Source: Luteimonas mephitis DSM 12574 (GTDB taxonomy: Bacteria > Pseudomonadota > Gammaproteobacteria > Xanthomonadales > Xanthomonadaceae). Taken from it: 64,000 nucleotides of DNA. Shown here in pieces: positions 54,401-64,000 of this stretch. Every line of letters starts with the position of its first letter. Position 1 is the stretch's first letter. The notes beneath the pieces were generated by a model. It was not told where the DNA came from. It made no database searches and saw only the letters and a program-made list of their open reading frames with translations. The position numbers and the translations under genes were made by a program. Location: the NCBI RefSeq assembly GCF_000422305.1, contig NZ_AULN01000012.1:62001-126000 (forward strand), in the 5' to 3' direction.

Positions 54401-57205
54401 ATGAACTACCCCCGTTCCATGCGCCTGCGCCGCGGTTTGCTGCCGGTCGCCGTCGCCCTTGCCCTCGTGCCCACGTTCGCCGCCGCGCAGGAATCCCCCG
54501 CCGATGCGCCGGCGCAGGAAGACGCCACCACGCTCGACCGGATCGTGGTGACCGGTTCCAACATCCCGCGCACGAGCACCGAAACCGCGTCGCCCGTGCA
54601 GGTGATCAGCCGGCAGGAAATCGAGCGCACCGGGCGCACCACCATCGGTGATTTCCTGCAGACGCTCACGGTCGACGGCGCCGGCTCGATCCCCAAGAGC
54701 TTCGGCAGCGGCTTCGCCAGCGGTTCGGCGGGCGTGTCGTTGCGCGGCCTGGGCGCCGGCGCGACCCTGGTCCTGCTCAACGGTCGCCGCCTGGCGCCGT
54801 ACGGCCTGGCCGACGACGGCCAGAAGGTCTTCACCGACCTGAGCGTGATCCCGATGGAAGCGGTGGAGCGGGTCGAAGTGCTCAAGGACGGCGCGTCGTC
54901 GATCTACGGCTCCGACGCGATCGCCGGCGTGGTCAACATCATCCTGCGCAAGGATTTCACCGGCGCGATCGTCAAGGGCAGCTACGGCACCTCCGCCGAG
55001 GGCGACGGCAACGACCGCAAGGGTTCGCTGACCATCGGCACCGGCGACCTGGCCGACGGCGGCTTCAACGCCTTCCTCAACGTCGAAGGCGGCAAGACCG
55101 ACGGCATCATGGTGCGCGACCGCCACGACCGGAAGTGGATCGGCACCGGCGACATCCGGCCGTGGGGATACGACATCATCAGCTATGGCGGCCTCGCCGG
55201 CGCCATCACCAACGGCGGTCGTTCGGCCGGCAACTCGCCGGTCGGCAACTTCCAGCGCGCCGACGGCACCTGGGCCTCGCTTGATCCGGGCAGCTGCGCC
55301 GCGCTGTCGAACGTCGCCGACCAGGCCTCGTCCGGCGGCGGCTGCCTGTGGGACCCCAGCCAGCTGTCGGCGATGACGCCGACGCAGAGCTACATCAACC
55401 TGTTCACGCGCGGCACGTTCGCCATCAACGACGCCAGCGAGCTGTACTTCGAGCTGGGCTACACCGACAAGAACAGCGACTGGAGCACCACGCCCAGCGG
55501 CGTGTCCGGCGTGTCGGGTTACCCGGGCGGCGTGATCAACAGCAGCTCCGGGGCCAACGCGACCATCCTTGGCGCGCTGCACCCGGACAATCCCTTCGGC
55601 ATCGACGGGCGCCTGCGCTATTCGCCGTTCGCCAGCGTCGGCACCCGCCGCACGCACGTGGACAACCAGTTCATGCGCGCGCTGGTCGGCGCCAAGGGCA
55701 CGATGGGCGAGTGGAGCTACGACGTCGGTTACCTGCACTCGGAAACCGACCTGTCCAGCACCCGCAACGGTTACCTGCGTTACAGCGTGTTGCAGGCGGT
55801 GCTGACCGATCCGGACAATCCGTACGGCGGCTGGCTGCGACTGGGTGCGAATGCGGACCAGACCCCGGCCTCCGTGCTGGCCGCGCTCTCGCCGACCATC
55901 GGCGCGGACGCGGAAACCAGCCTCGATGCGCTCAACTTCAACTTCAGCCGCTCGCTGGCCGAACTGCGCGGCGGCGACCTGGGCCTGGCGTTGGGCGGCG
56001 AGTACCGGCGACAGGAGGCGCGGCTGGATCCGGTCACGTACACCGACGTCGGCGACATCATCGGGCTTGGTTATTCGGCCTATGACGGCGACCAGACCGT
56101 CGCGGCCGCCTATGCCGAACTCTCGGCGCCGGTGCTGGAGAGCCTGGAGCTGTCGGGCGCGCTGCGCATGGACAGCTACAAGGGCGGCGACACCGCGACC
56201 ACGCCGAAGGTGGGCATCAAGTGGACGCCTGCGCAGTGGCTGTCGGTGCGCGGCACCTATGCCGAAGGCTTCCGCGCGCCCAACCCGGCCGAGACCGCCG
56301 GCTCTTCGGTCGGCTATGCGACCGCGACCGACCTGGTGCGCTGCCCCGACGGCGAAACACCGATCGCGCCGGGCATCCCGTGCCAGTCCACGGTGGCCTT
56401 CGCCAGCCGGCCGAACCCGGACCTGAAGCCGGAGGAATCGAAGAGCTACAGCGTCGGCATCGTGCTGCAGCCCACCGACAGCACCTCGCTCACCCTCGAC
56501 GCCTGGCGGATCAAGCGCACCAACGAGATCACCCAGGAAGCCCCGGCCGTGGCGATCGCGCAGGGAGATTTCGTCCGCGGCGACGACCTGGTGAACGGCA
56601 TCCCCGGCACCGGAACGCTGCTGGCGGTCACCGGTGACTACGTCAACTCCAACTCCACCACGGTCGAAGGCGTGGACCTCGACGCCCGGCAGCGCTTCGC
56701 GGTGGGGGCCGGCCAGCTGACCCTCGATCTGCAGTGGAGCCATATCCGCAAGTACGTGCTGATCGATACCAGCGGCACGGAATACGATTTCGCCGGGACC
56801 CACGGCAACTGCAACGTCTCCAACTGCATCGGCACGCCGAAGGACCGGATCAACCTCGGCGCGACCTGGGAAATGTCGAACTGGAGCGTGAGCGCGGTGG
56901 CCAACTACCGCGGCAGCTTCGACAACGTCCTGCCCGAGAGCGGCAGCAGCGGCTGCGCGGCCACGTTCGCGAACGACGACGATGCACCCGGCGGCTGCGA
57001 GATCCCGTCGTTCTACAGCATCGACCTGTCGGGCAGCTGGAAACCGACCGAGGCGATCGAGGTGTTCGGTTCGGTGCAGAACCTCACCGACCGGATCGCG
57101 CCGCTCGACCCCACCACCTACGGCGCGTTGAACTACAACCCGCTGGACGTGGCCGGTGCGATCGGTCGCTACTACACGGTCGGGATCCGCTACAGCTTCC
57201 AGTAA
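54401..57205 (+). CDS. TonB-dependent outer-membrane receptor 2
   Basis: This is 934 residues from ATG 54401, with TGGAG. Sec signal (cleavage near AAA-QE), DRIVVTGSNIP as TonB-box-like segment, plug (LVLLNGRRLAPYGLADDGQ, KDGASSIYGSDAIAGVVNIILRKDF) and barrel ending GIRYSFQ. Ligand unknown. It belongs to the same class as the receptor at 45688 but the barrels differ clearly. Controlled probably by the AraC regulator just upstream. Confidence 0.93.
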   Translation: MNYPRSMRLRRGLLPVAVALALVPTFAAAQESPADAPAQEDATTLDRIVVTGSNIPRTSTETASPVQVISRQEIERTGRTTIGDFLQTLTVDGAGSIPKSFGSGFASGSAGVSLRGLGAGATLVLLNGRRLAPYGLADDGQKVFTDLSVIPMEAVERVEVLKDGASSIYGSDAIAGVVNIILRKDFTGAIVKGSYGTSAEGDGNDRKGSLTIGTGDLADGGFNAFLNVEGGKTDGIMVRDRHDRKWIGTGDIRPWGYDIISYGGLAGAITNGGRSAGNSPVGNFQRADGTWASLDPGSCAALSNVADQASSGGGCLWDPSQLSAMTPTQSYINLFTRGTFAINDASELYFELGYTDKNSDWSTTPSGVSGVSGYPGGVINSSSGANATILGALHPDNPFGIDGRLRYSPFASVGTRRTHVDNQFMRALVGAKGTMGEWSYDVGYLHSETDLSSTRNGYLRYSVLQAVLTDPDNPYGGWLRLGANADQTPASVLAALSPTIGADAETSLDALNFNFSRSLAELRGGDLGLALGGEYRRQEARLDPVTYTDVGDIIGLGYSAYDGDQTVAAAYAELSAPVLESLELSGALRMDSYKGGDTATTPKVGIKWTPAQWLSVRGTYAEGFRAPNPAETAGSSVGYATATDLVRCPDGETPIAPGIPCQSTVAFASRPNPDLKPEESKSYSVGIVLQPTDSTSLTLDAWRIKRTNEITQEAPAVAIAQGDFVRGDDLVNGIPGTGTLLAVTGDYVNSNSTTVEGVDLDARQRFAVGAGQLTLDLQWSHIRKYVLIDTSGTEYDFAGTHGNCNVSNCIGTPKDRINLGATWEMSNWSVSAVANYRGSFDNVLPESGSSGCAATFANDDDAPGGCEIPSFYSIDLSGSWKPTEAIEVFGSVQNLTDRIAPLDPTTYGALNYNPLDVAGAIGRYYTVGIRYSFQ

Positions 57206-57233
57206 CCGCGCGCCGTTCGCGGCATGCACGCAG

Positions 57234-57256
57234 CGCCGGCCCGTCATGGGCCGGCG
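57234..57256. terminator. Terminator-like hairpin after receptor 2
   Basis: CGCCGGCCC-GTCAT-GGGCCGGCG, a 9-bp stem followed by TTCGCGTTT. It lies between the receptor and the convergent immunity gene. Confidence 0.7.
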
Positions 57257-57310
57257 TTCGCGTTTCCAGCGCGTGCCCGACTCCCATGCCGCGGTGACGC
57301 GGCGTTGCGC

Positions 57311-57595
57311 TCAGGCGAAGCGTTCGCGCAGCATCGCCAGCCAGTCGCGCCAGCTGCTGCCTTCGCGCGTCGGATCGTATTCGCAGCCGAGCGAGCGCAT
57401 CCGCTCGCCGAGCGCGCCTTCGTCGAGTTCCTGCGCAGACAGCCGCGCGAGATCGTCGCGCACCGCGGCGATCTCTTCGTCGGCCTCGCTGTCGAGGAAG
57501 TACGACACCACGGCGTCAGGCGCATCGTGTTCGACGCGCCAGTCCTGGTGGAAGTACGCGGAGAGAAAGTTCTCCAGCGCCGGGAAATCGCTCAT
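57311..57595 (-). CDS. CdiI-like immunity protein
   Basis: This is 94 residues from ATG 57595. The LENFLSAYFHQDW motif at the N-terminus is typical of contact-dependent-inhibition immunity proteins of the CdiI_2 class, followed by acidic helices. It directly follows the RNase A-like toxin gene by 20 nt and should block that toxin in the producer's cytoplasm. Confidence 0.85.
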   Translation of the reverse strand: MSDFPALENFLSAYFHQDWRVEHDAPDAVVSYFLDSEADEEIAAVRDDLARLSAQELDEGALGERMRSLGCEYDPTREGSSWRDWLAMLRERFA

Positions 57596-57615
57596 GCGGT
57601 GCGTGCTCGCTCGGT

Positions 57616-58368
57616 TCAGGGCGTGGTCGGATAGCCGGTCACGATTCTATAGCCGATGCCCAGCGCGTTCGAACGCTCCAGCACCAGCTTCACCGAGAAC
57701 ACGTCTTCGGCCCGGCTCTCGCCGCGCTTGACCGAAATGCCGGTGCTGGCATCGAAATGCGCGTCGAGCACCAGGCGGTTGCCGCCCTTGCCGTCGACCC
57801 AGGCATCGATCCTGCCCTGGTTCTCGACGATGGTTTGCGCGATGAAATGCTCGGCAGCCGGCAGGTCGCGGAAGCTCGACGATGCACTGATGTTCTCGCG
57901 CCGCAGGCGGTCGACCAGATCCTGCTCGCTCTTGCCGACGTGGCGTTCGATCAGGTGGCTGCCGGCGTCTTCGTGTGCTTCCAGCCCGCCGCCGGGCACC
58001 TCGGTGGCGCCGTCGGGCGGATCGATCGGGCCAAGATGCGCGTCGAGTGCCTGCTGAGTGGATTCGACCGCGTCGCGTTCGACCCGCGACAGCTGGTCGG
58101 TGGAAAACTCGCCCAGCGCATCGCGGATGCGGCCGAGCAGCGGATCGAGCTGTTCGGCGAAGGTCGGGTCGGCCTGCGCCAGCGCGATCGCGTCGCCGGT
58201 CTGGTCGAGGAAATCCAGAAGCTTTCCGCTGTCGGCCAGGTCCTGCAGGTGTGCGCCCAGGTCGCCATCGGACGCCGCCGCGGCCATCGCGTTCGCGCGC
58301 ACCGGCGCGATGCCGCCGTCGTGCCATGAGCTTGCGTTGAAGCCGAAATCCGCGCACACGCCATCCAT
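57616..58368 (-). CDS. Bacterial RNase A-like toxin (CdiA-CT RNase A family)
   Basis: This is 250 residues from ATG 58368, with AGGAGG 8 nt away. The N-terminal half is helical and has no signal peptide. The C-terminal toxin starts near GGLEAHEDAGSHLIERHVGKSEQDL (about residues 128-150; the His-rich HE..GSH...HVG pattern carries the catalytic His) and continues with SASSSFRDLPAAEHFIAQ, IDAWVDGKG and YRIVTGYP. It is free-standing, not the tip of a CdiA. It should cut RNA in rival cells. Its ribosome site is inside a strong hairpin (58376-58405). Confidence 0.85.
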   Translation of the reverse strand: MDGVCADFGFNASSWHDGGIAPVRANAMAAAASDGDLGAHLQDLADSGKLLDFLDQTGDAIALAQADPTFAEQLDPLLGRIRDALGEFSTDQLSRVERDAVESTQQALDAHLGPIDPPDGATEVPGGGLEAHEDAGSHLIERHVGKSEQDLVDRLRRENISASSSFRDLPAAEHFIAQTIVENQGRIDAWVDGKGGNRLVLDAHFDASTGISVKRGESRAEDVFSVKLVLERSNALGIGYRIVTGYPTTP

Positions 58369-58375
58369 CGATCCT

Positions 58376-58405
58376 GCCTCCTGCCATCCGGGAATGGCAG
58401 GAGGC
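58376..58405 (-). promoter_or_regulatory. Hairpin covering the Shine-Dalgarno of the RNase A-like toxin
   Basis: On the minus strand GCCTCCTGCCAT-TCCCGG-ATGGCAGGAGGC is a perfect 12-bp stem. The AGGAGG ribosome site is in the 3' arm, so folding would hide it. It begins 8 nt before the start codon. Confidence 0.75.
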
Positions 58406-58433
58406 TAGGGGCTGGCAGCGGGTGCGGACAGCT

Positions 58434-58447
58434 GGTGTCGGCCCTAG
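58434..58447 (-). promoter_or_regulatory. Shared effector motif, CTAGGGCCGACACC
   Basis: 65 nt before the RNase A-like toxin start, related to the motifs at 45532 and 59271; the next bases AGCT also match the M91 copy. Confidence 0.45.
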
Positions 58448-58478
58448 GGCGATGCCGGAATCGTCACGGACGCGCCCT

Positions 58479-58557
58479 TGCAGGAGCGGCTTCAGCCGCG
58501 AGCTTTTCGCTACGCGGCAAGGAACCAAAAGCTCGCGGCCGAAGCCGCTCCTGCAGG
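58479..58557. repeat. Inverted pair of GCAGGAGCGGCTTCAGCCGCGAGCT REPs
   Basis: Two copies face each other around a 30-nt centre, forming a large hairpin between ppa and the toxin gene; it may end the ppa transcript. Confidence 0.85.
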
Positions 58558-58586
58558 GTGCGAGGGGAGCGGCCGGCCGTGCGAAC

Positions 58587-59135
58587 TCAGAAGTTCCGCT
58601 TGTCCGGCAGCGCCGCGTAGCGCTCGATCGCGTCCAGCAGCACCTGCTTGGCCTCGGCCGCACCGCCCCAGCCGTCGAGCTTGACCCACTTGCCCTTCTC
58701 CAGGTCCTTGTAGTGCTCGAAAAAGTGGCCGATGCGCTCGAGCCAGTGCGGGCTGACCTTGGAAATGTCGTCGATGTGGGTGTAGCCGGCGAAGACCTTG
58801 TCGACCGGCACCGCCAGCAGCTTCTCGTCGCCGCCGGCCTCGTCGCTCATCCGCAGCACGCCGACCGGGCGGCAGCGGATCACCGAGCCGGGGATCAGCG
58901 GCAGCGGCAGGATCACCAGCACGTCGGCCGGGTCGCCGTCGCCGCAGATCGTGCGCGGGATGTAGCCGTAGTTGCACGGGTAGCGCATCGGCGTGGACAG
59001 GATGCGGTCGACGAAGATCGCCCCGCTTTCCTTGTCGACCTCGTACTTGACCGGCTCGGCGTCCTTCGGGATCTCGATGACGACGTTGATTTCTTCGGGG
59101 ACGTTGCTGCCGGTGGGGACGTGGTCGAGGCCCAT
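58587..59135 (-). CDS. ppa: Soluble inorganic pyrophosphatase
   Basis: This is 182 residues from ATG 59135. Family I enzyme splitting pyrophosphate with Mg. Active-site segments: EIPKDAEPVKYEVDKESGAIFVDR, YPCNYGYIPRTICGDGDPADVLV (the D-x-D-P-x-D metal site, about residues 66-71) and HFFEHYKDLEKGKWVK. A membrane H+-pyrophosphatase is encoded 2.2 kb away. Confidence 0.96.
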   Translation of the reverse strand: MGLDHVPTGSNVPEEINVVIEIPKDAEPVKYEVDKESGAIFVDRILSTPMRYPCNYGYIPRTICGDGDPADVLVILPLPLIPGSVIRCRPVGVLRMSDEAGGDEKLLAVPVDKVFAGYTHIDDISKVSPHWLERIGHFFEHYKDLEKGKWVKLDGWGGAAEAKQVLLDAIERYAALPDKRNF

Positions 59136-59270
59136 GGGGTGGGGTTCCTGGGAAAGGGGCGGCGCGGCGCGGGCCGGCGGCCTGGGTGGGGAAACGTGCG
59201 GGGAAGCGGGTGGAAACGCGCGAAGGCGTGGATTTTACGCCGCTCGGTGCTGCGATGCAGCATCGGCGGC

Positions 59271-59284
59271 CTCGGGTCTGCCCC
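59271..59284 (+). promoter_or_regulatory. Shared effector motif, CTCGGGTCTGCCCC
   Basis: 61 nt before the M91 protease start. Followed by AGCT, as in the RNase A-like toxin copy. Confidence 0.5.
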
Positions 59285-59345
59285 AGCTTGGACCGTTCCA
59301 TACCCGGGCGTACATATACGGCTCCGTATCCAGTCCGAGACGCCC

Positions 59346-60905
59346 ATGACCGTCCAGATCGAACCCCGCCTGCCAGATACCGCTGCCCAGCAGGCCAGTG
59401 TCTGGAACCAGCCCGGCCGGACCGCGCTGTTCAATCCGGCAGCCGAAGGCCCGCGCGAAATCGACACGGTCGGCACCGCGCAGGTGGCCGCCAACGAGCG
59501 CCGCGGCGATGCCACCCAGATCGACGGCGACGCCACCAACGCCGGCACCCGCGTGCAGACGCAGAGCGAAACCGGGCAGCCGCTGTTCATCGACAAGCTG
59601 GGCAACACCGCGCAGGTCGAGATCACCCGCGAGCGCACCGGCGAACTCGACCAGCGCTCCGGGCAGTACTACGTGCTGGCCGACCAGCTGGTGTTCAAGA
59701 CCGGCAACAGCGACGACCAGGTCAAGGTCACCCAGGGCGAAAACGGCCAGCTGAGCTTCGACGTCAATGGCGAGCAGTACGACGTCAGCCTCGCGCAGGG
59801 CCAGCAGCTCACCGTGCGCACCGGCGACGGCAACGACAGCATCGAGATCGACCCGTCGGTGAAGGTCAACTTCATCATCGAAGCGGGCAACGGCGACGAC
59901 ACCATCCAGGGCGGCGCCGGCAACGACCGCATCGACGGCGGCGCGGGCAACGACCACATCGACACCGGTGGCGGCTTCAACTACGCGTCCGGCGGTGCGG
60001 GCGACGACACCATCACCGGCGGCGACGAAAACAACACCCTGTACGGCGGCGACGGCAACGACGCCATCACCGGCGGCAAGGGCAACGACTACATCGAAGG
60101 CGGTGCGGGAGACGACGTCATCGTGGCCACCGCGGGCAAGAACGTGCTGTCCGGCGGCCTGGGCGACGACACCATCACCGCCAGCGGCAACGGCGATCGC
60201 ATCTACACAGGCGGCGGCACGAATACCGTCGGCAACATCGGTGCCGACGGCCTGGTGTACGCCGCCGGTATCGGCGACAAGCTGACCGGCGCGGCCGACG
60301 CGGACCCGAACGTGGTCAACGTGGTGCTCAACAGCGATGCGGGCCTCAAGGGCGTGAAGGTGGAAGGCTCGGAAGCCTTCGTGCAGCGGGTCGAGGCCGA
60401 CATCGAAATGCTGCGCAGCTCGCCGAACGGGCAGAAGATGCTGGCCGAGTTCGACAAGGCCGCGGCCAAGGGCAACGTGGTCACCATCCGCGAGCTGCAG
60501 AACGTCGACAACGGCTACGCGCAGAGCGTCGGCGGCTCGGACATCCGCAATGGCCAGCCGGGCAGGTCCGGCCCGGTTGATATTTCCTACAACCCGGCGT
60601 TCGCCATTCCCGAGCTGCCGGTGCCGTCGGTGACCCTGTTCCACGAGATGTCGCACGCCTACAACGGCGTCAACGGCACCTTCCTGCCGGGCACCTACAC
60701 CGGGCCGGGGCCGGACAGCCCCAACCCCGCGGCCGGCTTTGAAATCCCCAACGCCGAGCGCCAGGCGGTCGGGCTCGAGACCACGGCCACGCCGTACGAC
60801 TTCGGTGACGGCTCCGGCCCGATCACCCACAACCCGACCGCGCTGTCCGAGAACGGGTTGCGCGCAGAGATGGGACTGGAATTGCGGCCGAGCTACGCGA
60901 TCTGA
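59346..60905 (+). CDS. M91 (NleD-like) zinc metalloprotease with RTX repeats
   Basis: This is 519 residues from ATG 59346. No Sec signal. About residues 160-310 hold RTX nonapeptides (GNGDDTIQGGAGNDRIDGG and further copies), calcium-binding beta-rolls. The C-terminal domain has the zinc site HEMSHAYN (about residue 435) in a PSVTLFHEMSHAYNGVNG context with a downstream PNAERQAVGLE, the M91 pattern. NleD of enteropathogenic E. coli, the type protein, is a type III effector cutting host MAP kinases. Here the RTX region suggests type I export or a folding switch. No hlyBD genes are adjacent. A shared motif lies upstream. Confidence 0.82.
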   Translation: MTVQIEPRLPDTAAQQASVWNQPGRTALFNPAAEGPREIDTVGTAQVAANERRGDATQIDGDATNAGTRVQTQSETGQPLFIDKLGNTAQVEITRERTGELDQRSGQYYVLADQLVFKTGNSDDQVKVTQGENGQLSFDVNGEQYDVSLAQGQQLTVRTGDGNDSIEIDPSVKVNFIIEAGNGDDTIQGGAGNDRIDGGAGNDHIDTGGGFNYASGGAGDDTITGGDENNTLYGGDGNDAITGGKGNDYIEGGAGDDVIVATAGKNVLSGGLGDDTITASGNGDRIYTGGGTNTVGNIGADGLVYAAGIGDKLTGAADADPNVVNVVLNSDAGLKGVKVEGSEAFVQRVEADIEMLRSSPNGQKMLAEFDKAAAKGNVVTIRELQNVDNGYAQSVGGSDIRNGQPGRSGPVDISYNPAFAIPELPVPSVTLFHEMSHAYNGVNGTFLPGTYTGPGPDSPNPAAGFEIPNAERQAVGLETTATPYDFGDGSGPITHNPTALSENGLRAEMGLELRPSYAI

Positions 60906-60950
60906 CGCGAGGCCATGGAACAGGGATAAGGAGGCACAGGGAAGGGGGCA

Positions 60951-60980
60951 AACGGCGGCCAGCAATGGTCGCCGTTTTTT
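60951..60980 (+). terminator. Terminator after the M91 protease gene
   Basis: AACGGCG ... CGCCGTT with inner CCA/TGG pairing, then TTTTTT. Confidence 0.8.
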
Positions 60981-61178
60981 GTTGCCTGCTGATTGCCCGC
61001 TGCAGGGCCCGGAGCGTGGAGCTCTGGCGGTAGTGTCGGCGCGCCATGGAAGGCGCGAGCCGGGGCAGGATGCCTCCGGGGCAAGGAGCGGTCTCCGGCC
61101 CTAAAGGCACGGAGCCCCATCGGGGCCTGCACGAGTGCCTGATCATGCGTCTCCCTCCGGGGAGGGAAGACCATGAGA

Positions 61179-61202
61179 AAGGCCCCGCGTGTGCGGGGCC
61201 TT
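61179..61202 (-). terminator. Hairpin, probable hppA terminator
   Basis: AAGGCCCCGC-GTGT-GCGGGGCCTT, a perfect 10-bp stem; on the minus strand it is followed by TCTCAT. It lies beyond the duplicated hppA tail. Confidence 0.65.
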
Positions 61203-61230
61203 CCGAGGGTGACGACGCTGACGTGGCCGG

Positions 61231-61280
61231 TTACAGCAGCGGCACCAGCAGCACTGCGACGATATTGATGATCTTGATCG
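61231..61280 (-). repeat. Duplicated 3' end of hppA
   Basis: About 50 bp repeat the last codons of hppA (61362-61411) with a few changes, still reading IKIINIVA...LL-VPLL and a stop. The copies are separated by a CTCTCCCGCAAGCGGGAGAG palindrome (61311-61330). Confidence 0.8.
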
Positions 61281-61361
61281 GCGCCTGCGGCGCGCCCTCA
61301 CCCCGTTCCCCTCTCCCGCAAGCGGGAGAGGGGCGATCGTGCCGTGCAGGTCGGGCTTCGG

Positions 61362-63425
<2,064 letters not shown>

Positions 63426-63613
63426 GAATTTCCTCCCCGGAAATGTTGCGGTTGAAACAACAGCGGAACTATCGCATAGCGTCGGGAGACTGGATGTTGC
63501 AGTGCGGGAAGGCCCGGGATGGCTTCAACCGGTGCCGACGCGTCCGTGAGCGCCGATTCAGCCACCCCGTGACAGCCTTGGCGCCCTGTTCCGAGGAATC
63601 CAACGGGAATCCC

Positions 63614-64000
63614 ATGCGCCTGATCGCTCCCCTCATGCTCCTTGCCGCGCTGCCGGCGTTCGCCGCCGACCCGGTGCCCGAGATCACCCGCCCGGCCGCG
63701 ACCCCGCAGGCCAACGGCGTGGTCCACACCCTGCGCCAGATTCCCGAAGCCTGCGCCCGCATCGAGGGTGCGTTCACCGGGCAGGCGGCCGAGCCCTACA
63801 AGTTCGCCGTGGTCCGCACCAGCCAGAACTGCCAGCCGCGCGCGCGCTTCGTCGATGCCGCGAAGGCCAGGCCATCCGAAGCCTCGGGCTGGAAGTTCAA
63901 CGACCTGATCCGCGTCCCCAGCGCCGCCTGCCCGTCGCAGCAGGCGGTGGTCCGCATCTGGCGCAAGCCGGTGGAGGTCGGCCAGGAGCGCGACGGCCAG
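63614..64000 (+). CDS. Secreted protein of unknown function, truncated by the window end
   Basis: This is 129 visible codons from ATG 63614, continuing past the edge. Sec signal (MRLIAPLMLLAALPAFA-AD). The mature part has paired cysteines (EACARIEG, NCQPRARF, AACPSQQ) and beta-like text (AVVRIWRKPVEVGQE). I do not recognise a domain. Divergent from hppA. Confidence 0.7.
   Translation, partial: MRLIAPLMLLAALPAFAADPVPEITRPAATPQANGVVHTLRQIPEACARIEGAFTGQAAEPYKFAVVRTSQNCQPRARFVDAAKARPSEASGWKFNDLIRVPSAACPSQQAVVRIWRKPVEVGQERDGQ

Overview
The window looks like chromosomal DNA of a high-GC gammaproteobacterium of the family Xanthomonadaceae (Lysobacter/Luteimonas/Xanthomonas relatives). The evidence is the gene order waaA-tolC-pcm-tetR, the gltD-like/korA/korB trio, thiC behind a TPP riboswitch, two large TonB-dependent receptors, and many extragenic palindromes of the GTAGGAGCGGCTTCAGCCGCGAGCTC type. 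No phage, plasmid, insertion sequence, tRNA or rRNA was seen.

Region 1 (1-11.1 kb, minus strand) is the most unusual part. An ECF43-like sigma factor overlaps the gene of a Ser/Thr kinase, and a second paralogous kinase follows. Next come a trimeric autotransporter adhesin with a collagen-like segment and a run of four small secreted or lipoprotein genes. Three promoter regions here (second kinase, adhesin, secreted operon) carry the same element, CTGTCAGT-N16-CGTG. Two of them also share a covarying hairpin at the predicted 5' end of the transcript. The sigma factor has threonines where ordinary ECF factors have the acidic region 2.2 residues. I read the region as a kinase-activated sigma factor with its own local surface regulon.

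Region 2 (11.3-25 kb): a decayed TPR-protein relic; a second, alphaproteobacterial-looking murG with two flavin oxidoreductases; glnE; a PQQ sugar dehydrogenase; an ELM1-like protein; a RutE-like nitroreductase; a YceI protein and a pirin.

Region 3 (25-34 kb): envelope genes, namely a small zinc-finger protein, a glycosyltransferase, an O-antigen ligase-like protein, lpxL, waaA, tolC, pcm and a TetR regulator.

Region 4 (34-44 kb): a GltD-like iron-sulfur flavoprotein with the two subunits of a 2-oxoacid:acceptor oxidoreductase, homoserine kinase, the TPP riboswitch and thiC, a DUF4136 lipoprotein and an ion-channel-like protein.

Region 5 (44-61 kb): accessory effectors and receptors. There are two toxin-immunity pairs (NS2-type nuclease with YezG-like immunity; RNase A-like toxin with CdiI-like immunity) and an M91 (NleD-like) metalloprotease joined to RTX repeats. 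All three effector genes carry a related motif 60-65 nt before the start codon, suggesting co-regulation. Between them lie two TonB-dependent receptors, a TPR sulfotransferase, a winged-helix/PD40 regulator and an AraC regulator. The window closes with ppa, a membrane H+-pyrophosphatase whose 3' end is duplicated around a repeat, and a truncated secreted protein.
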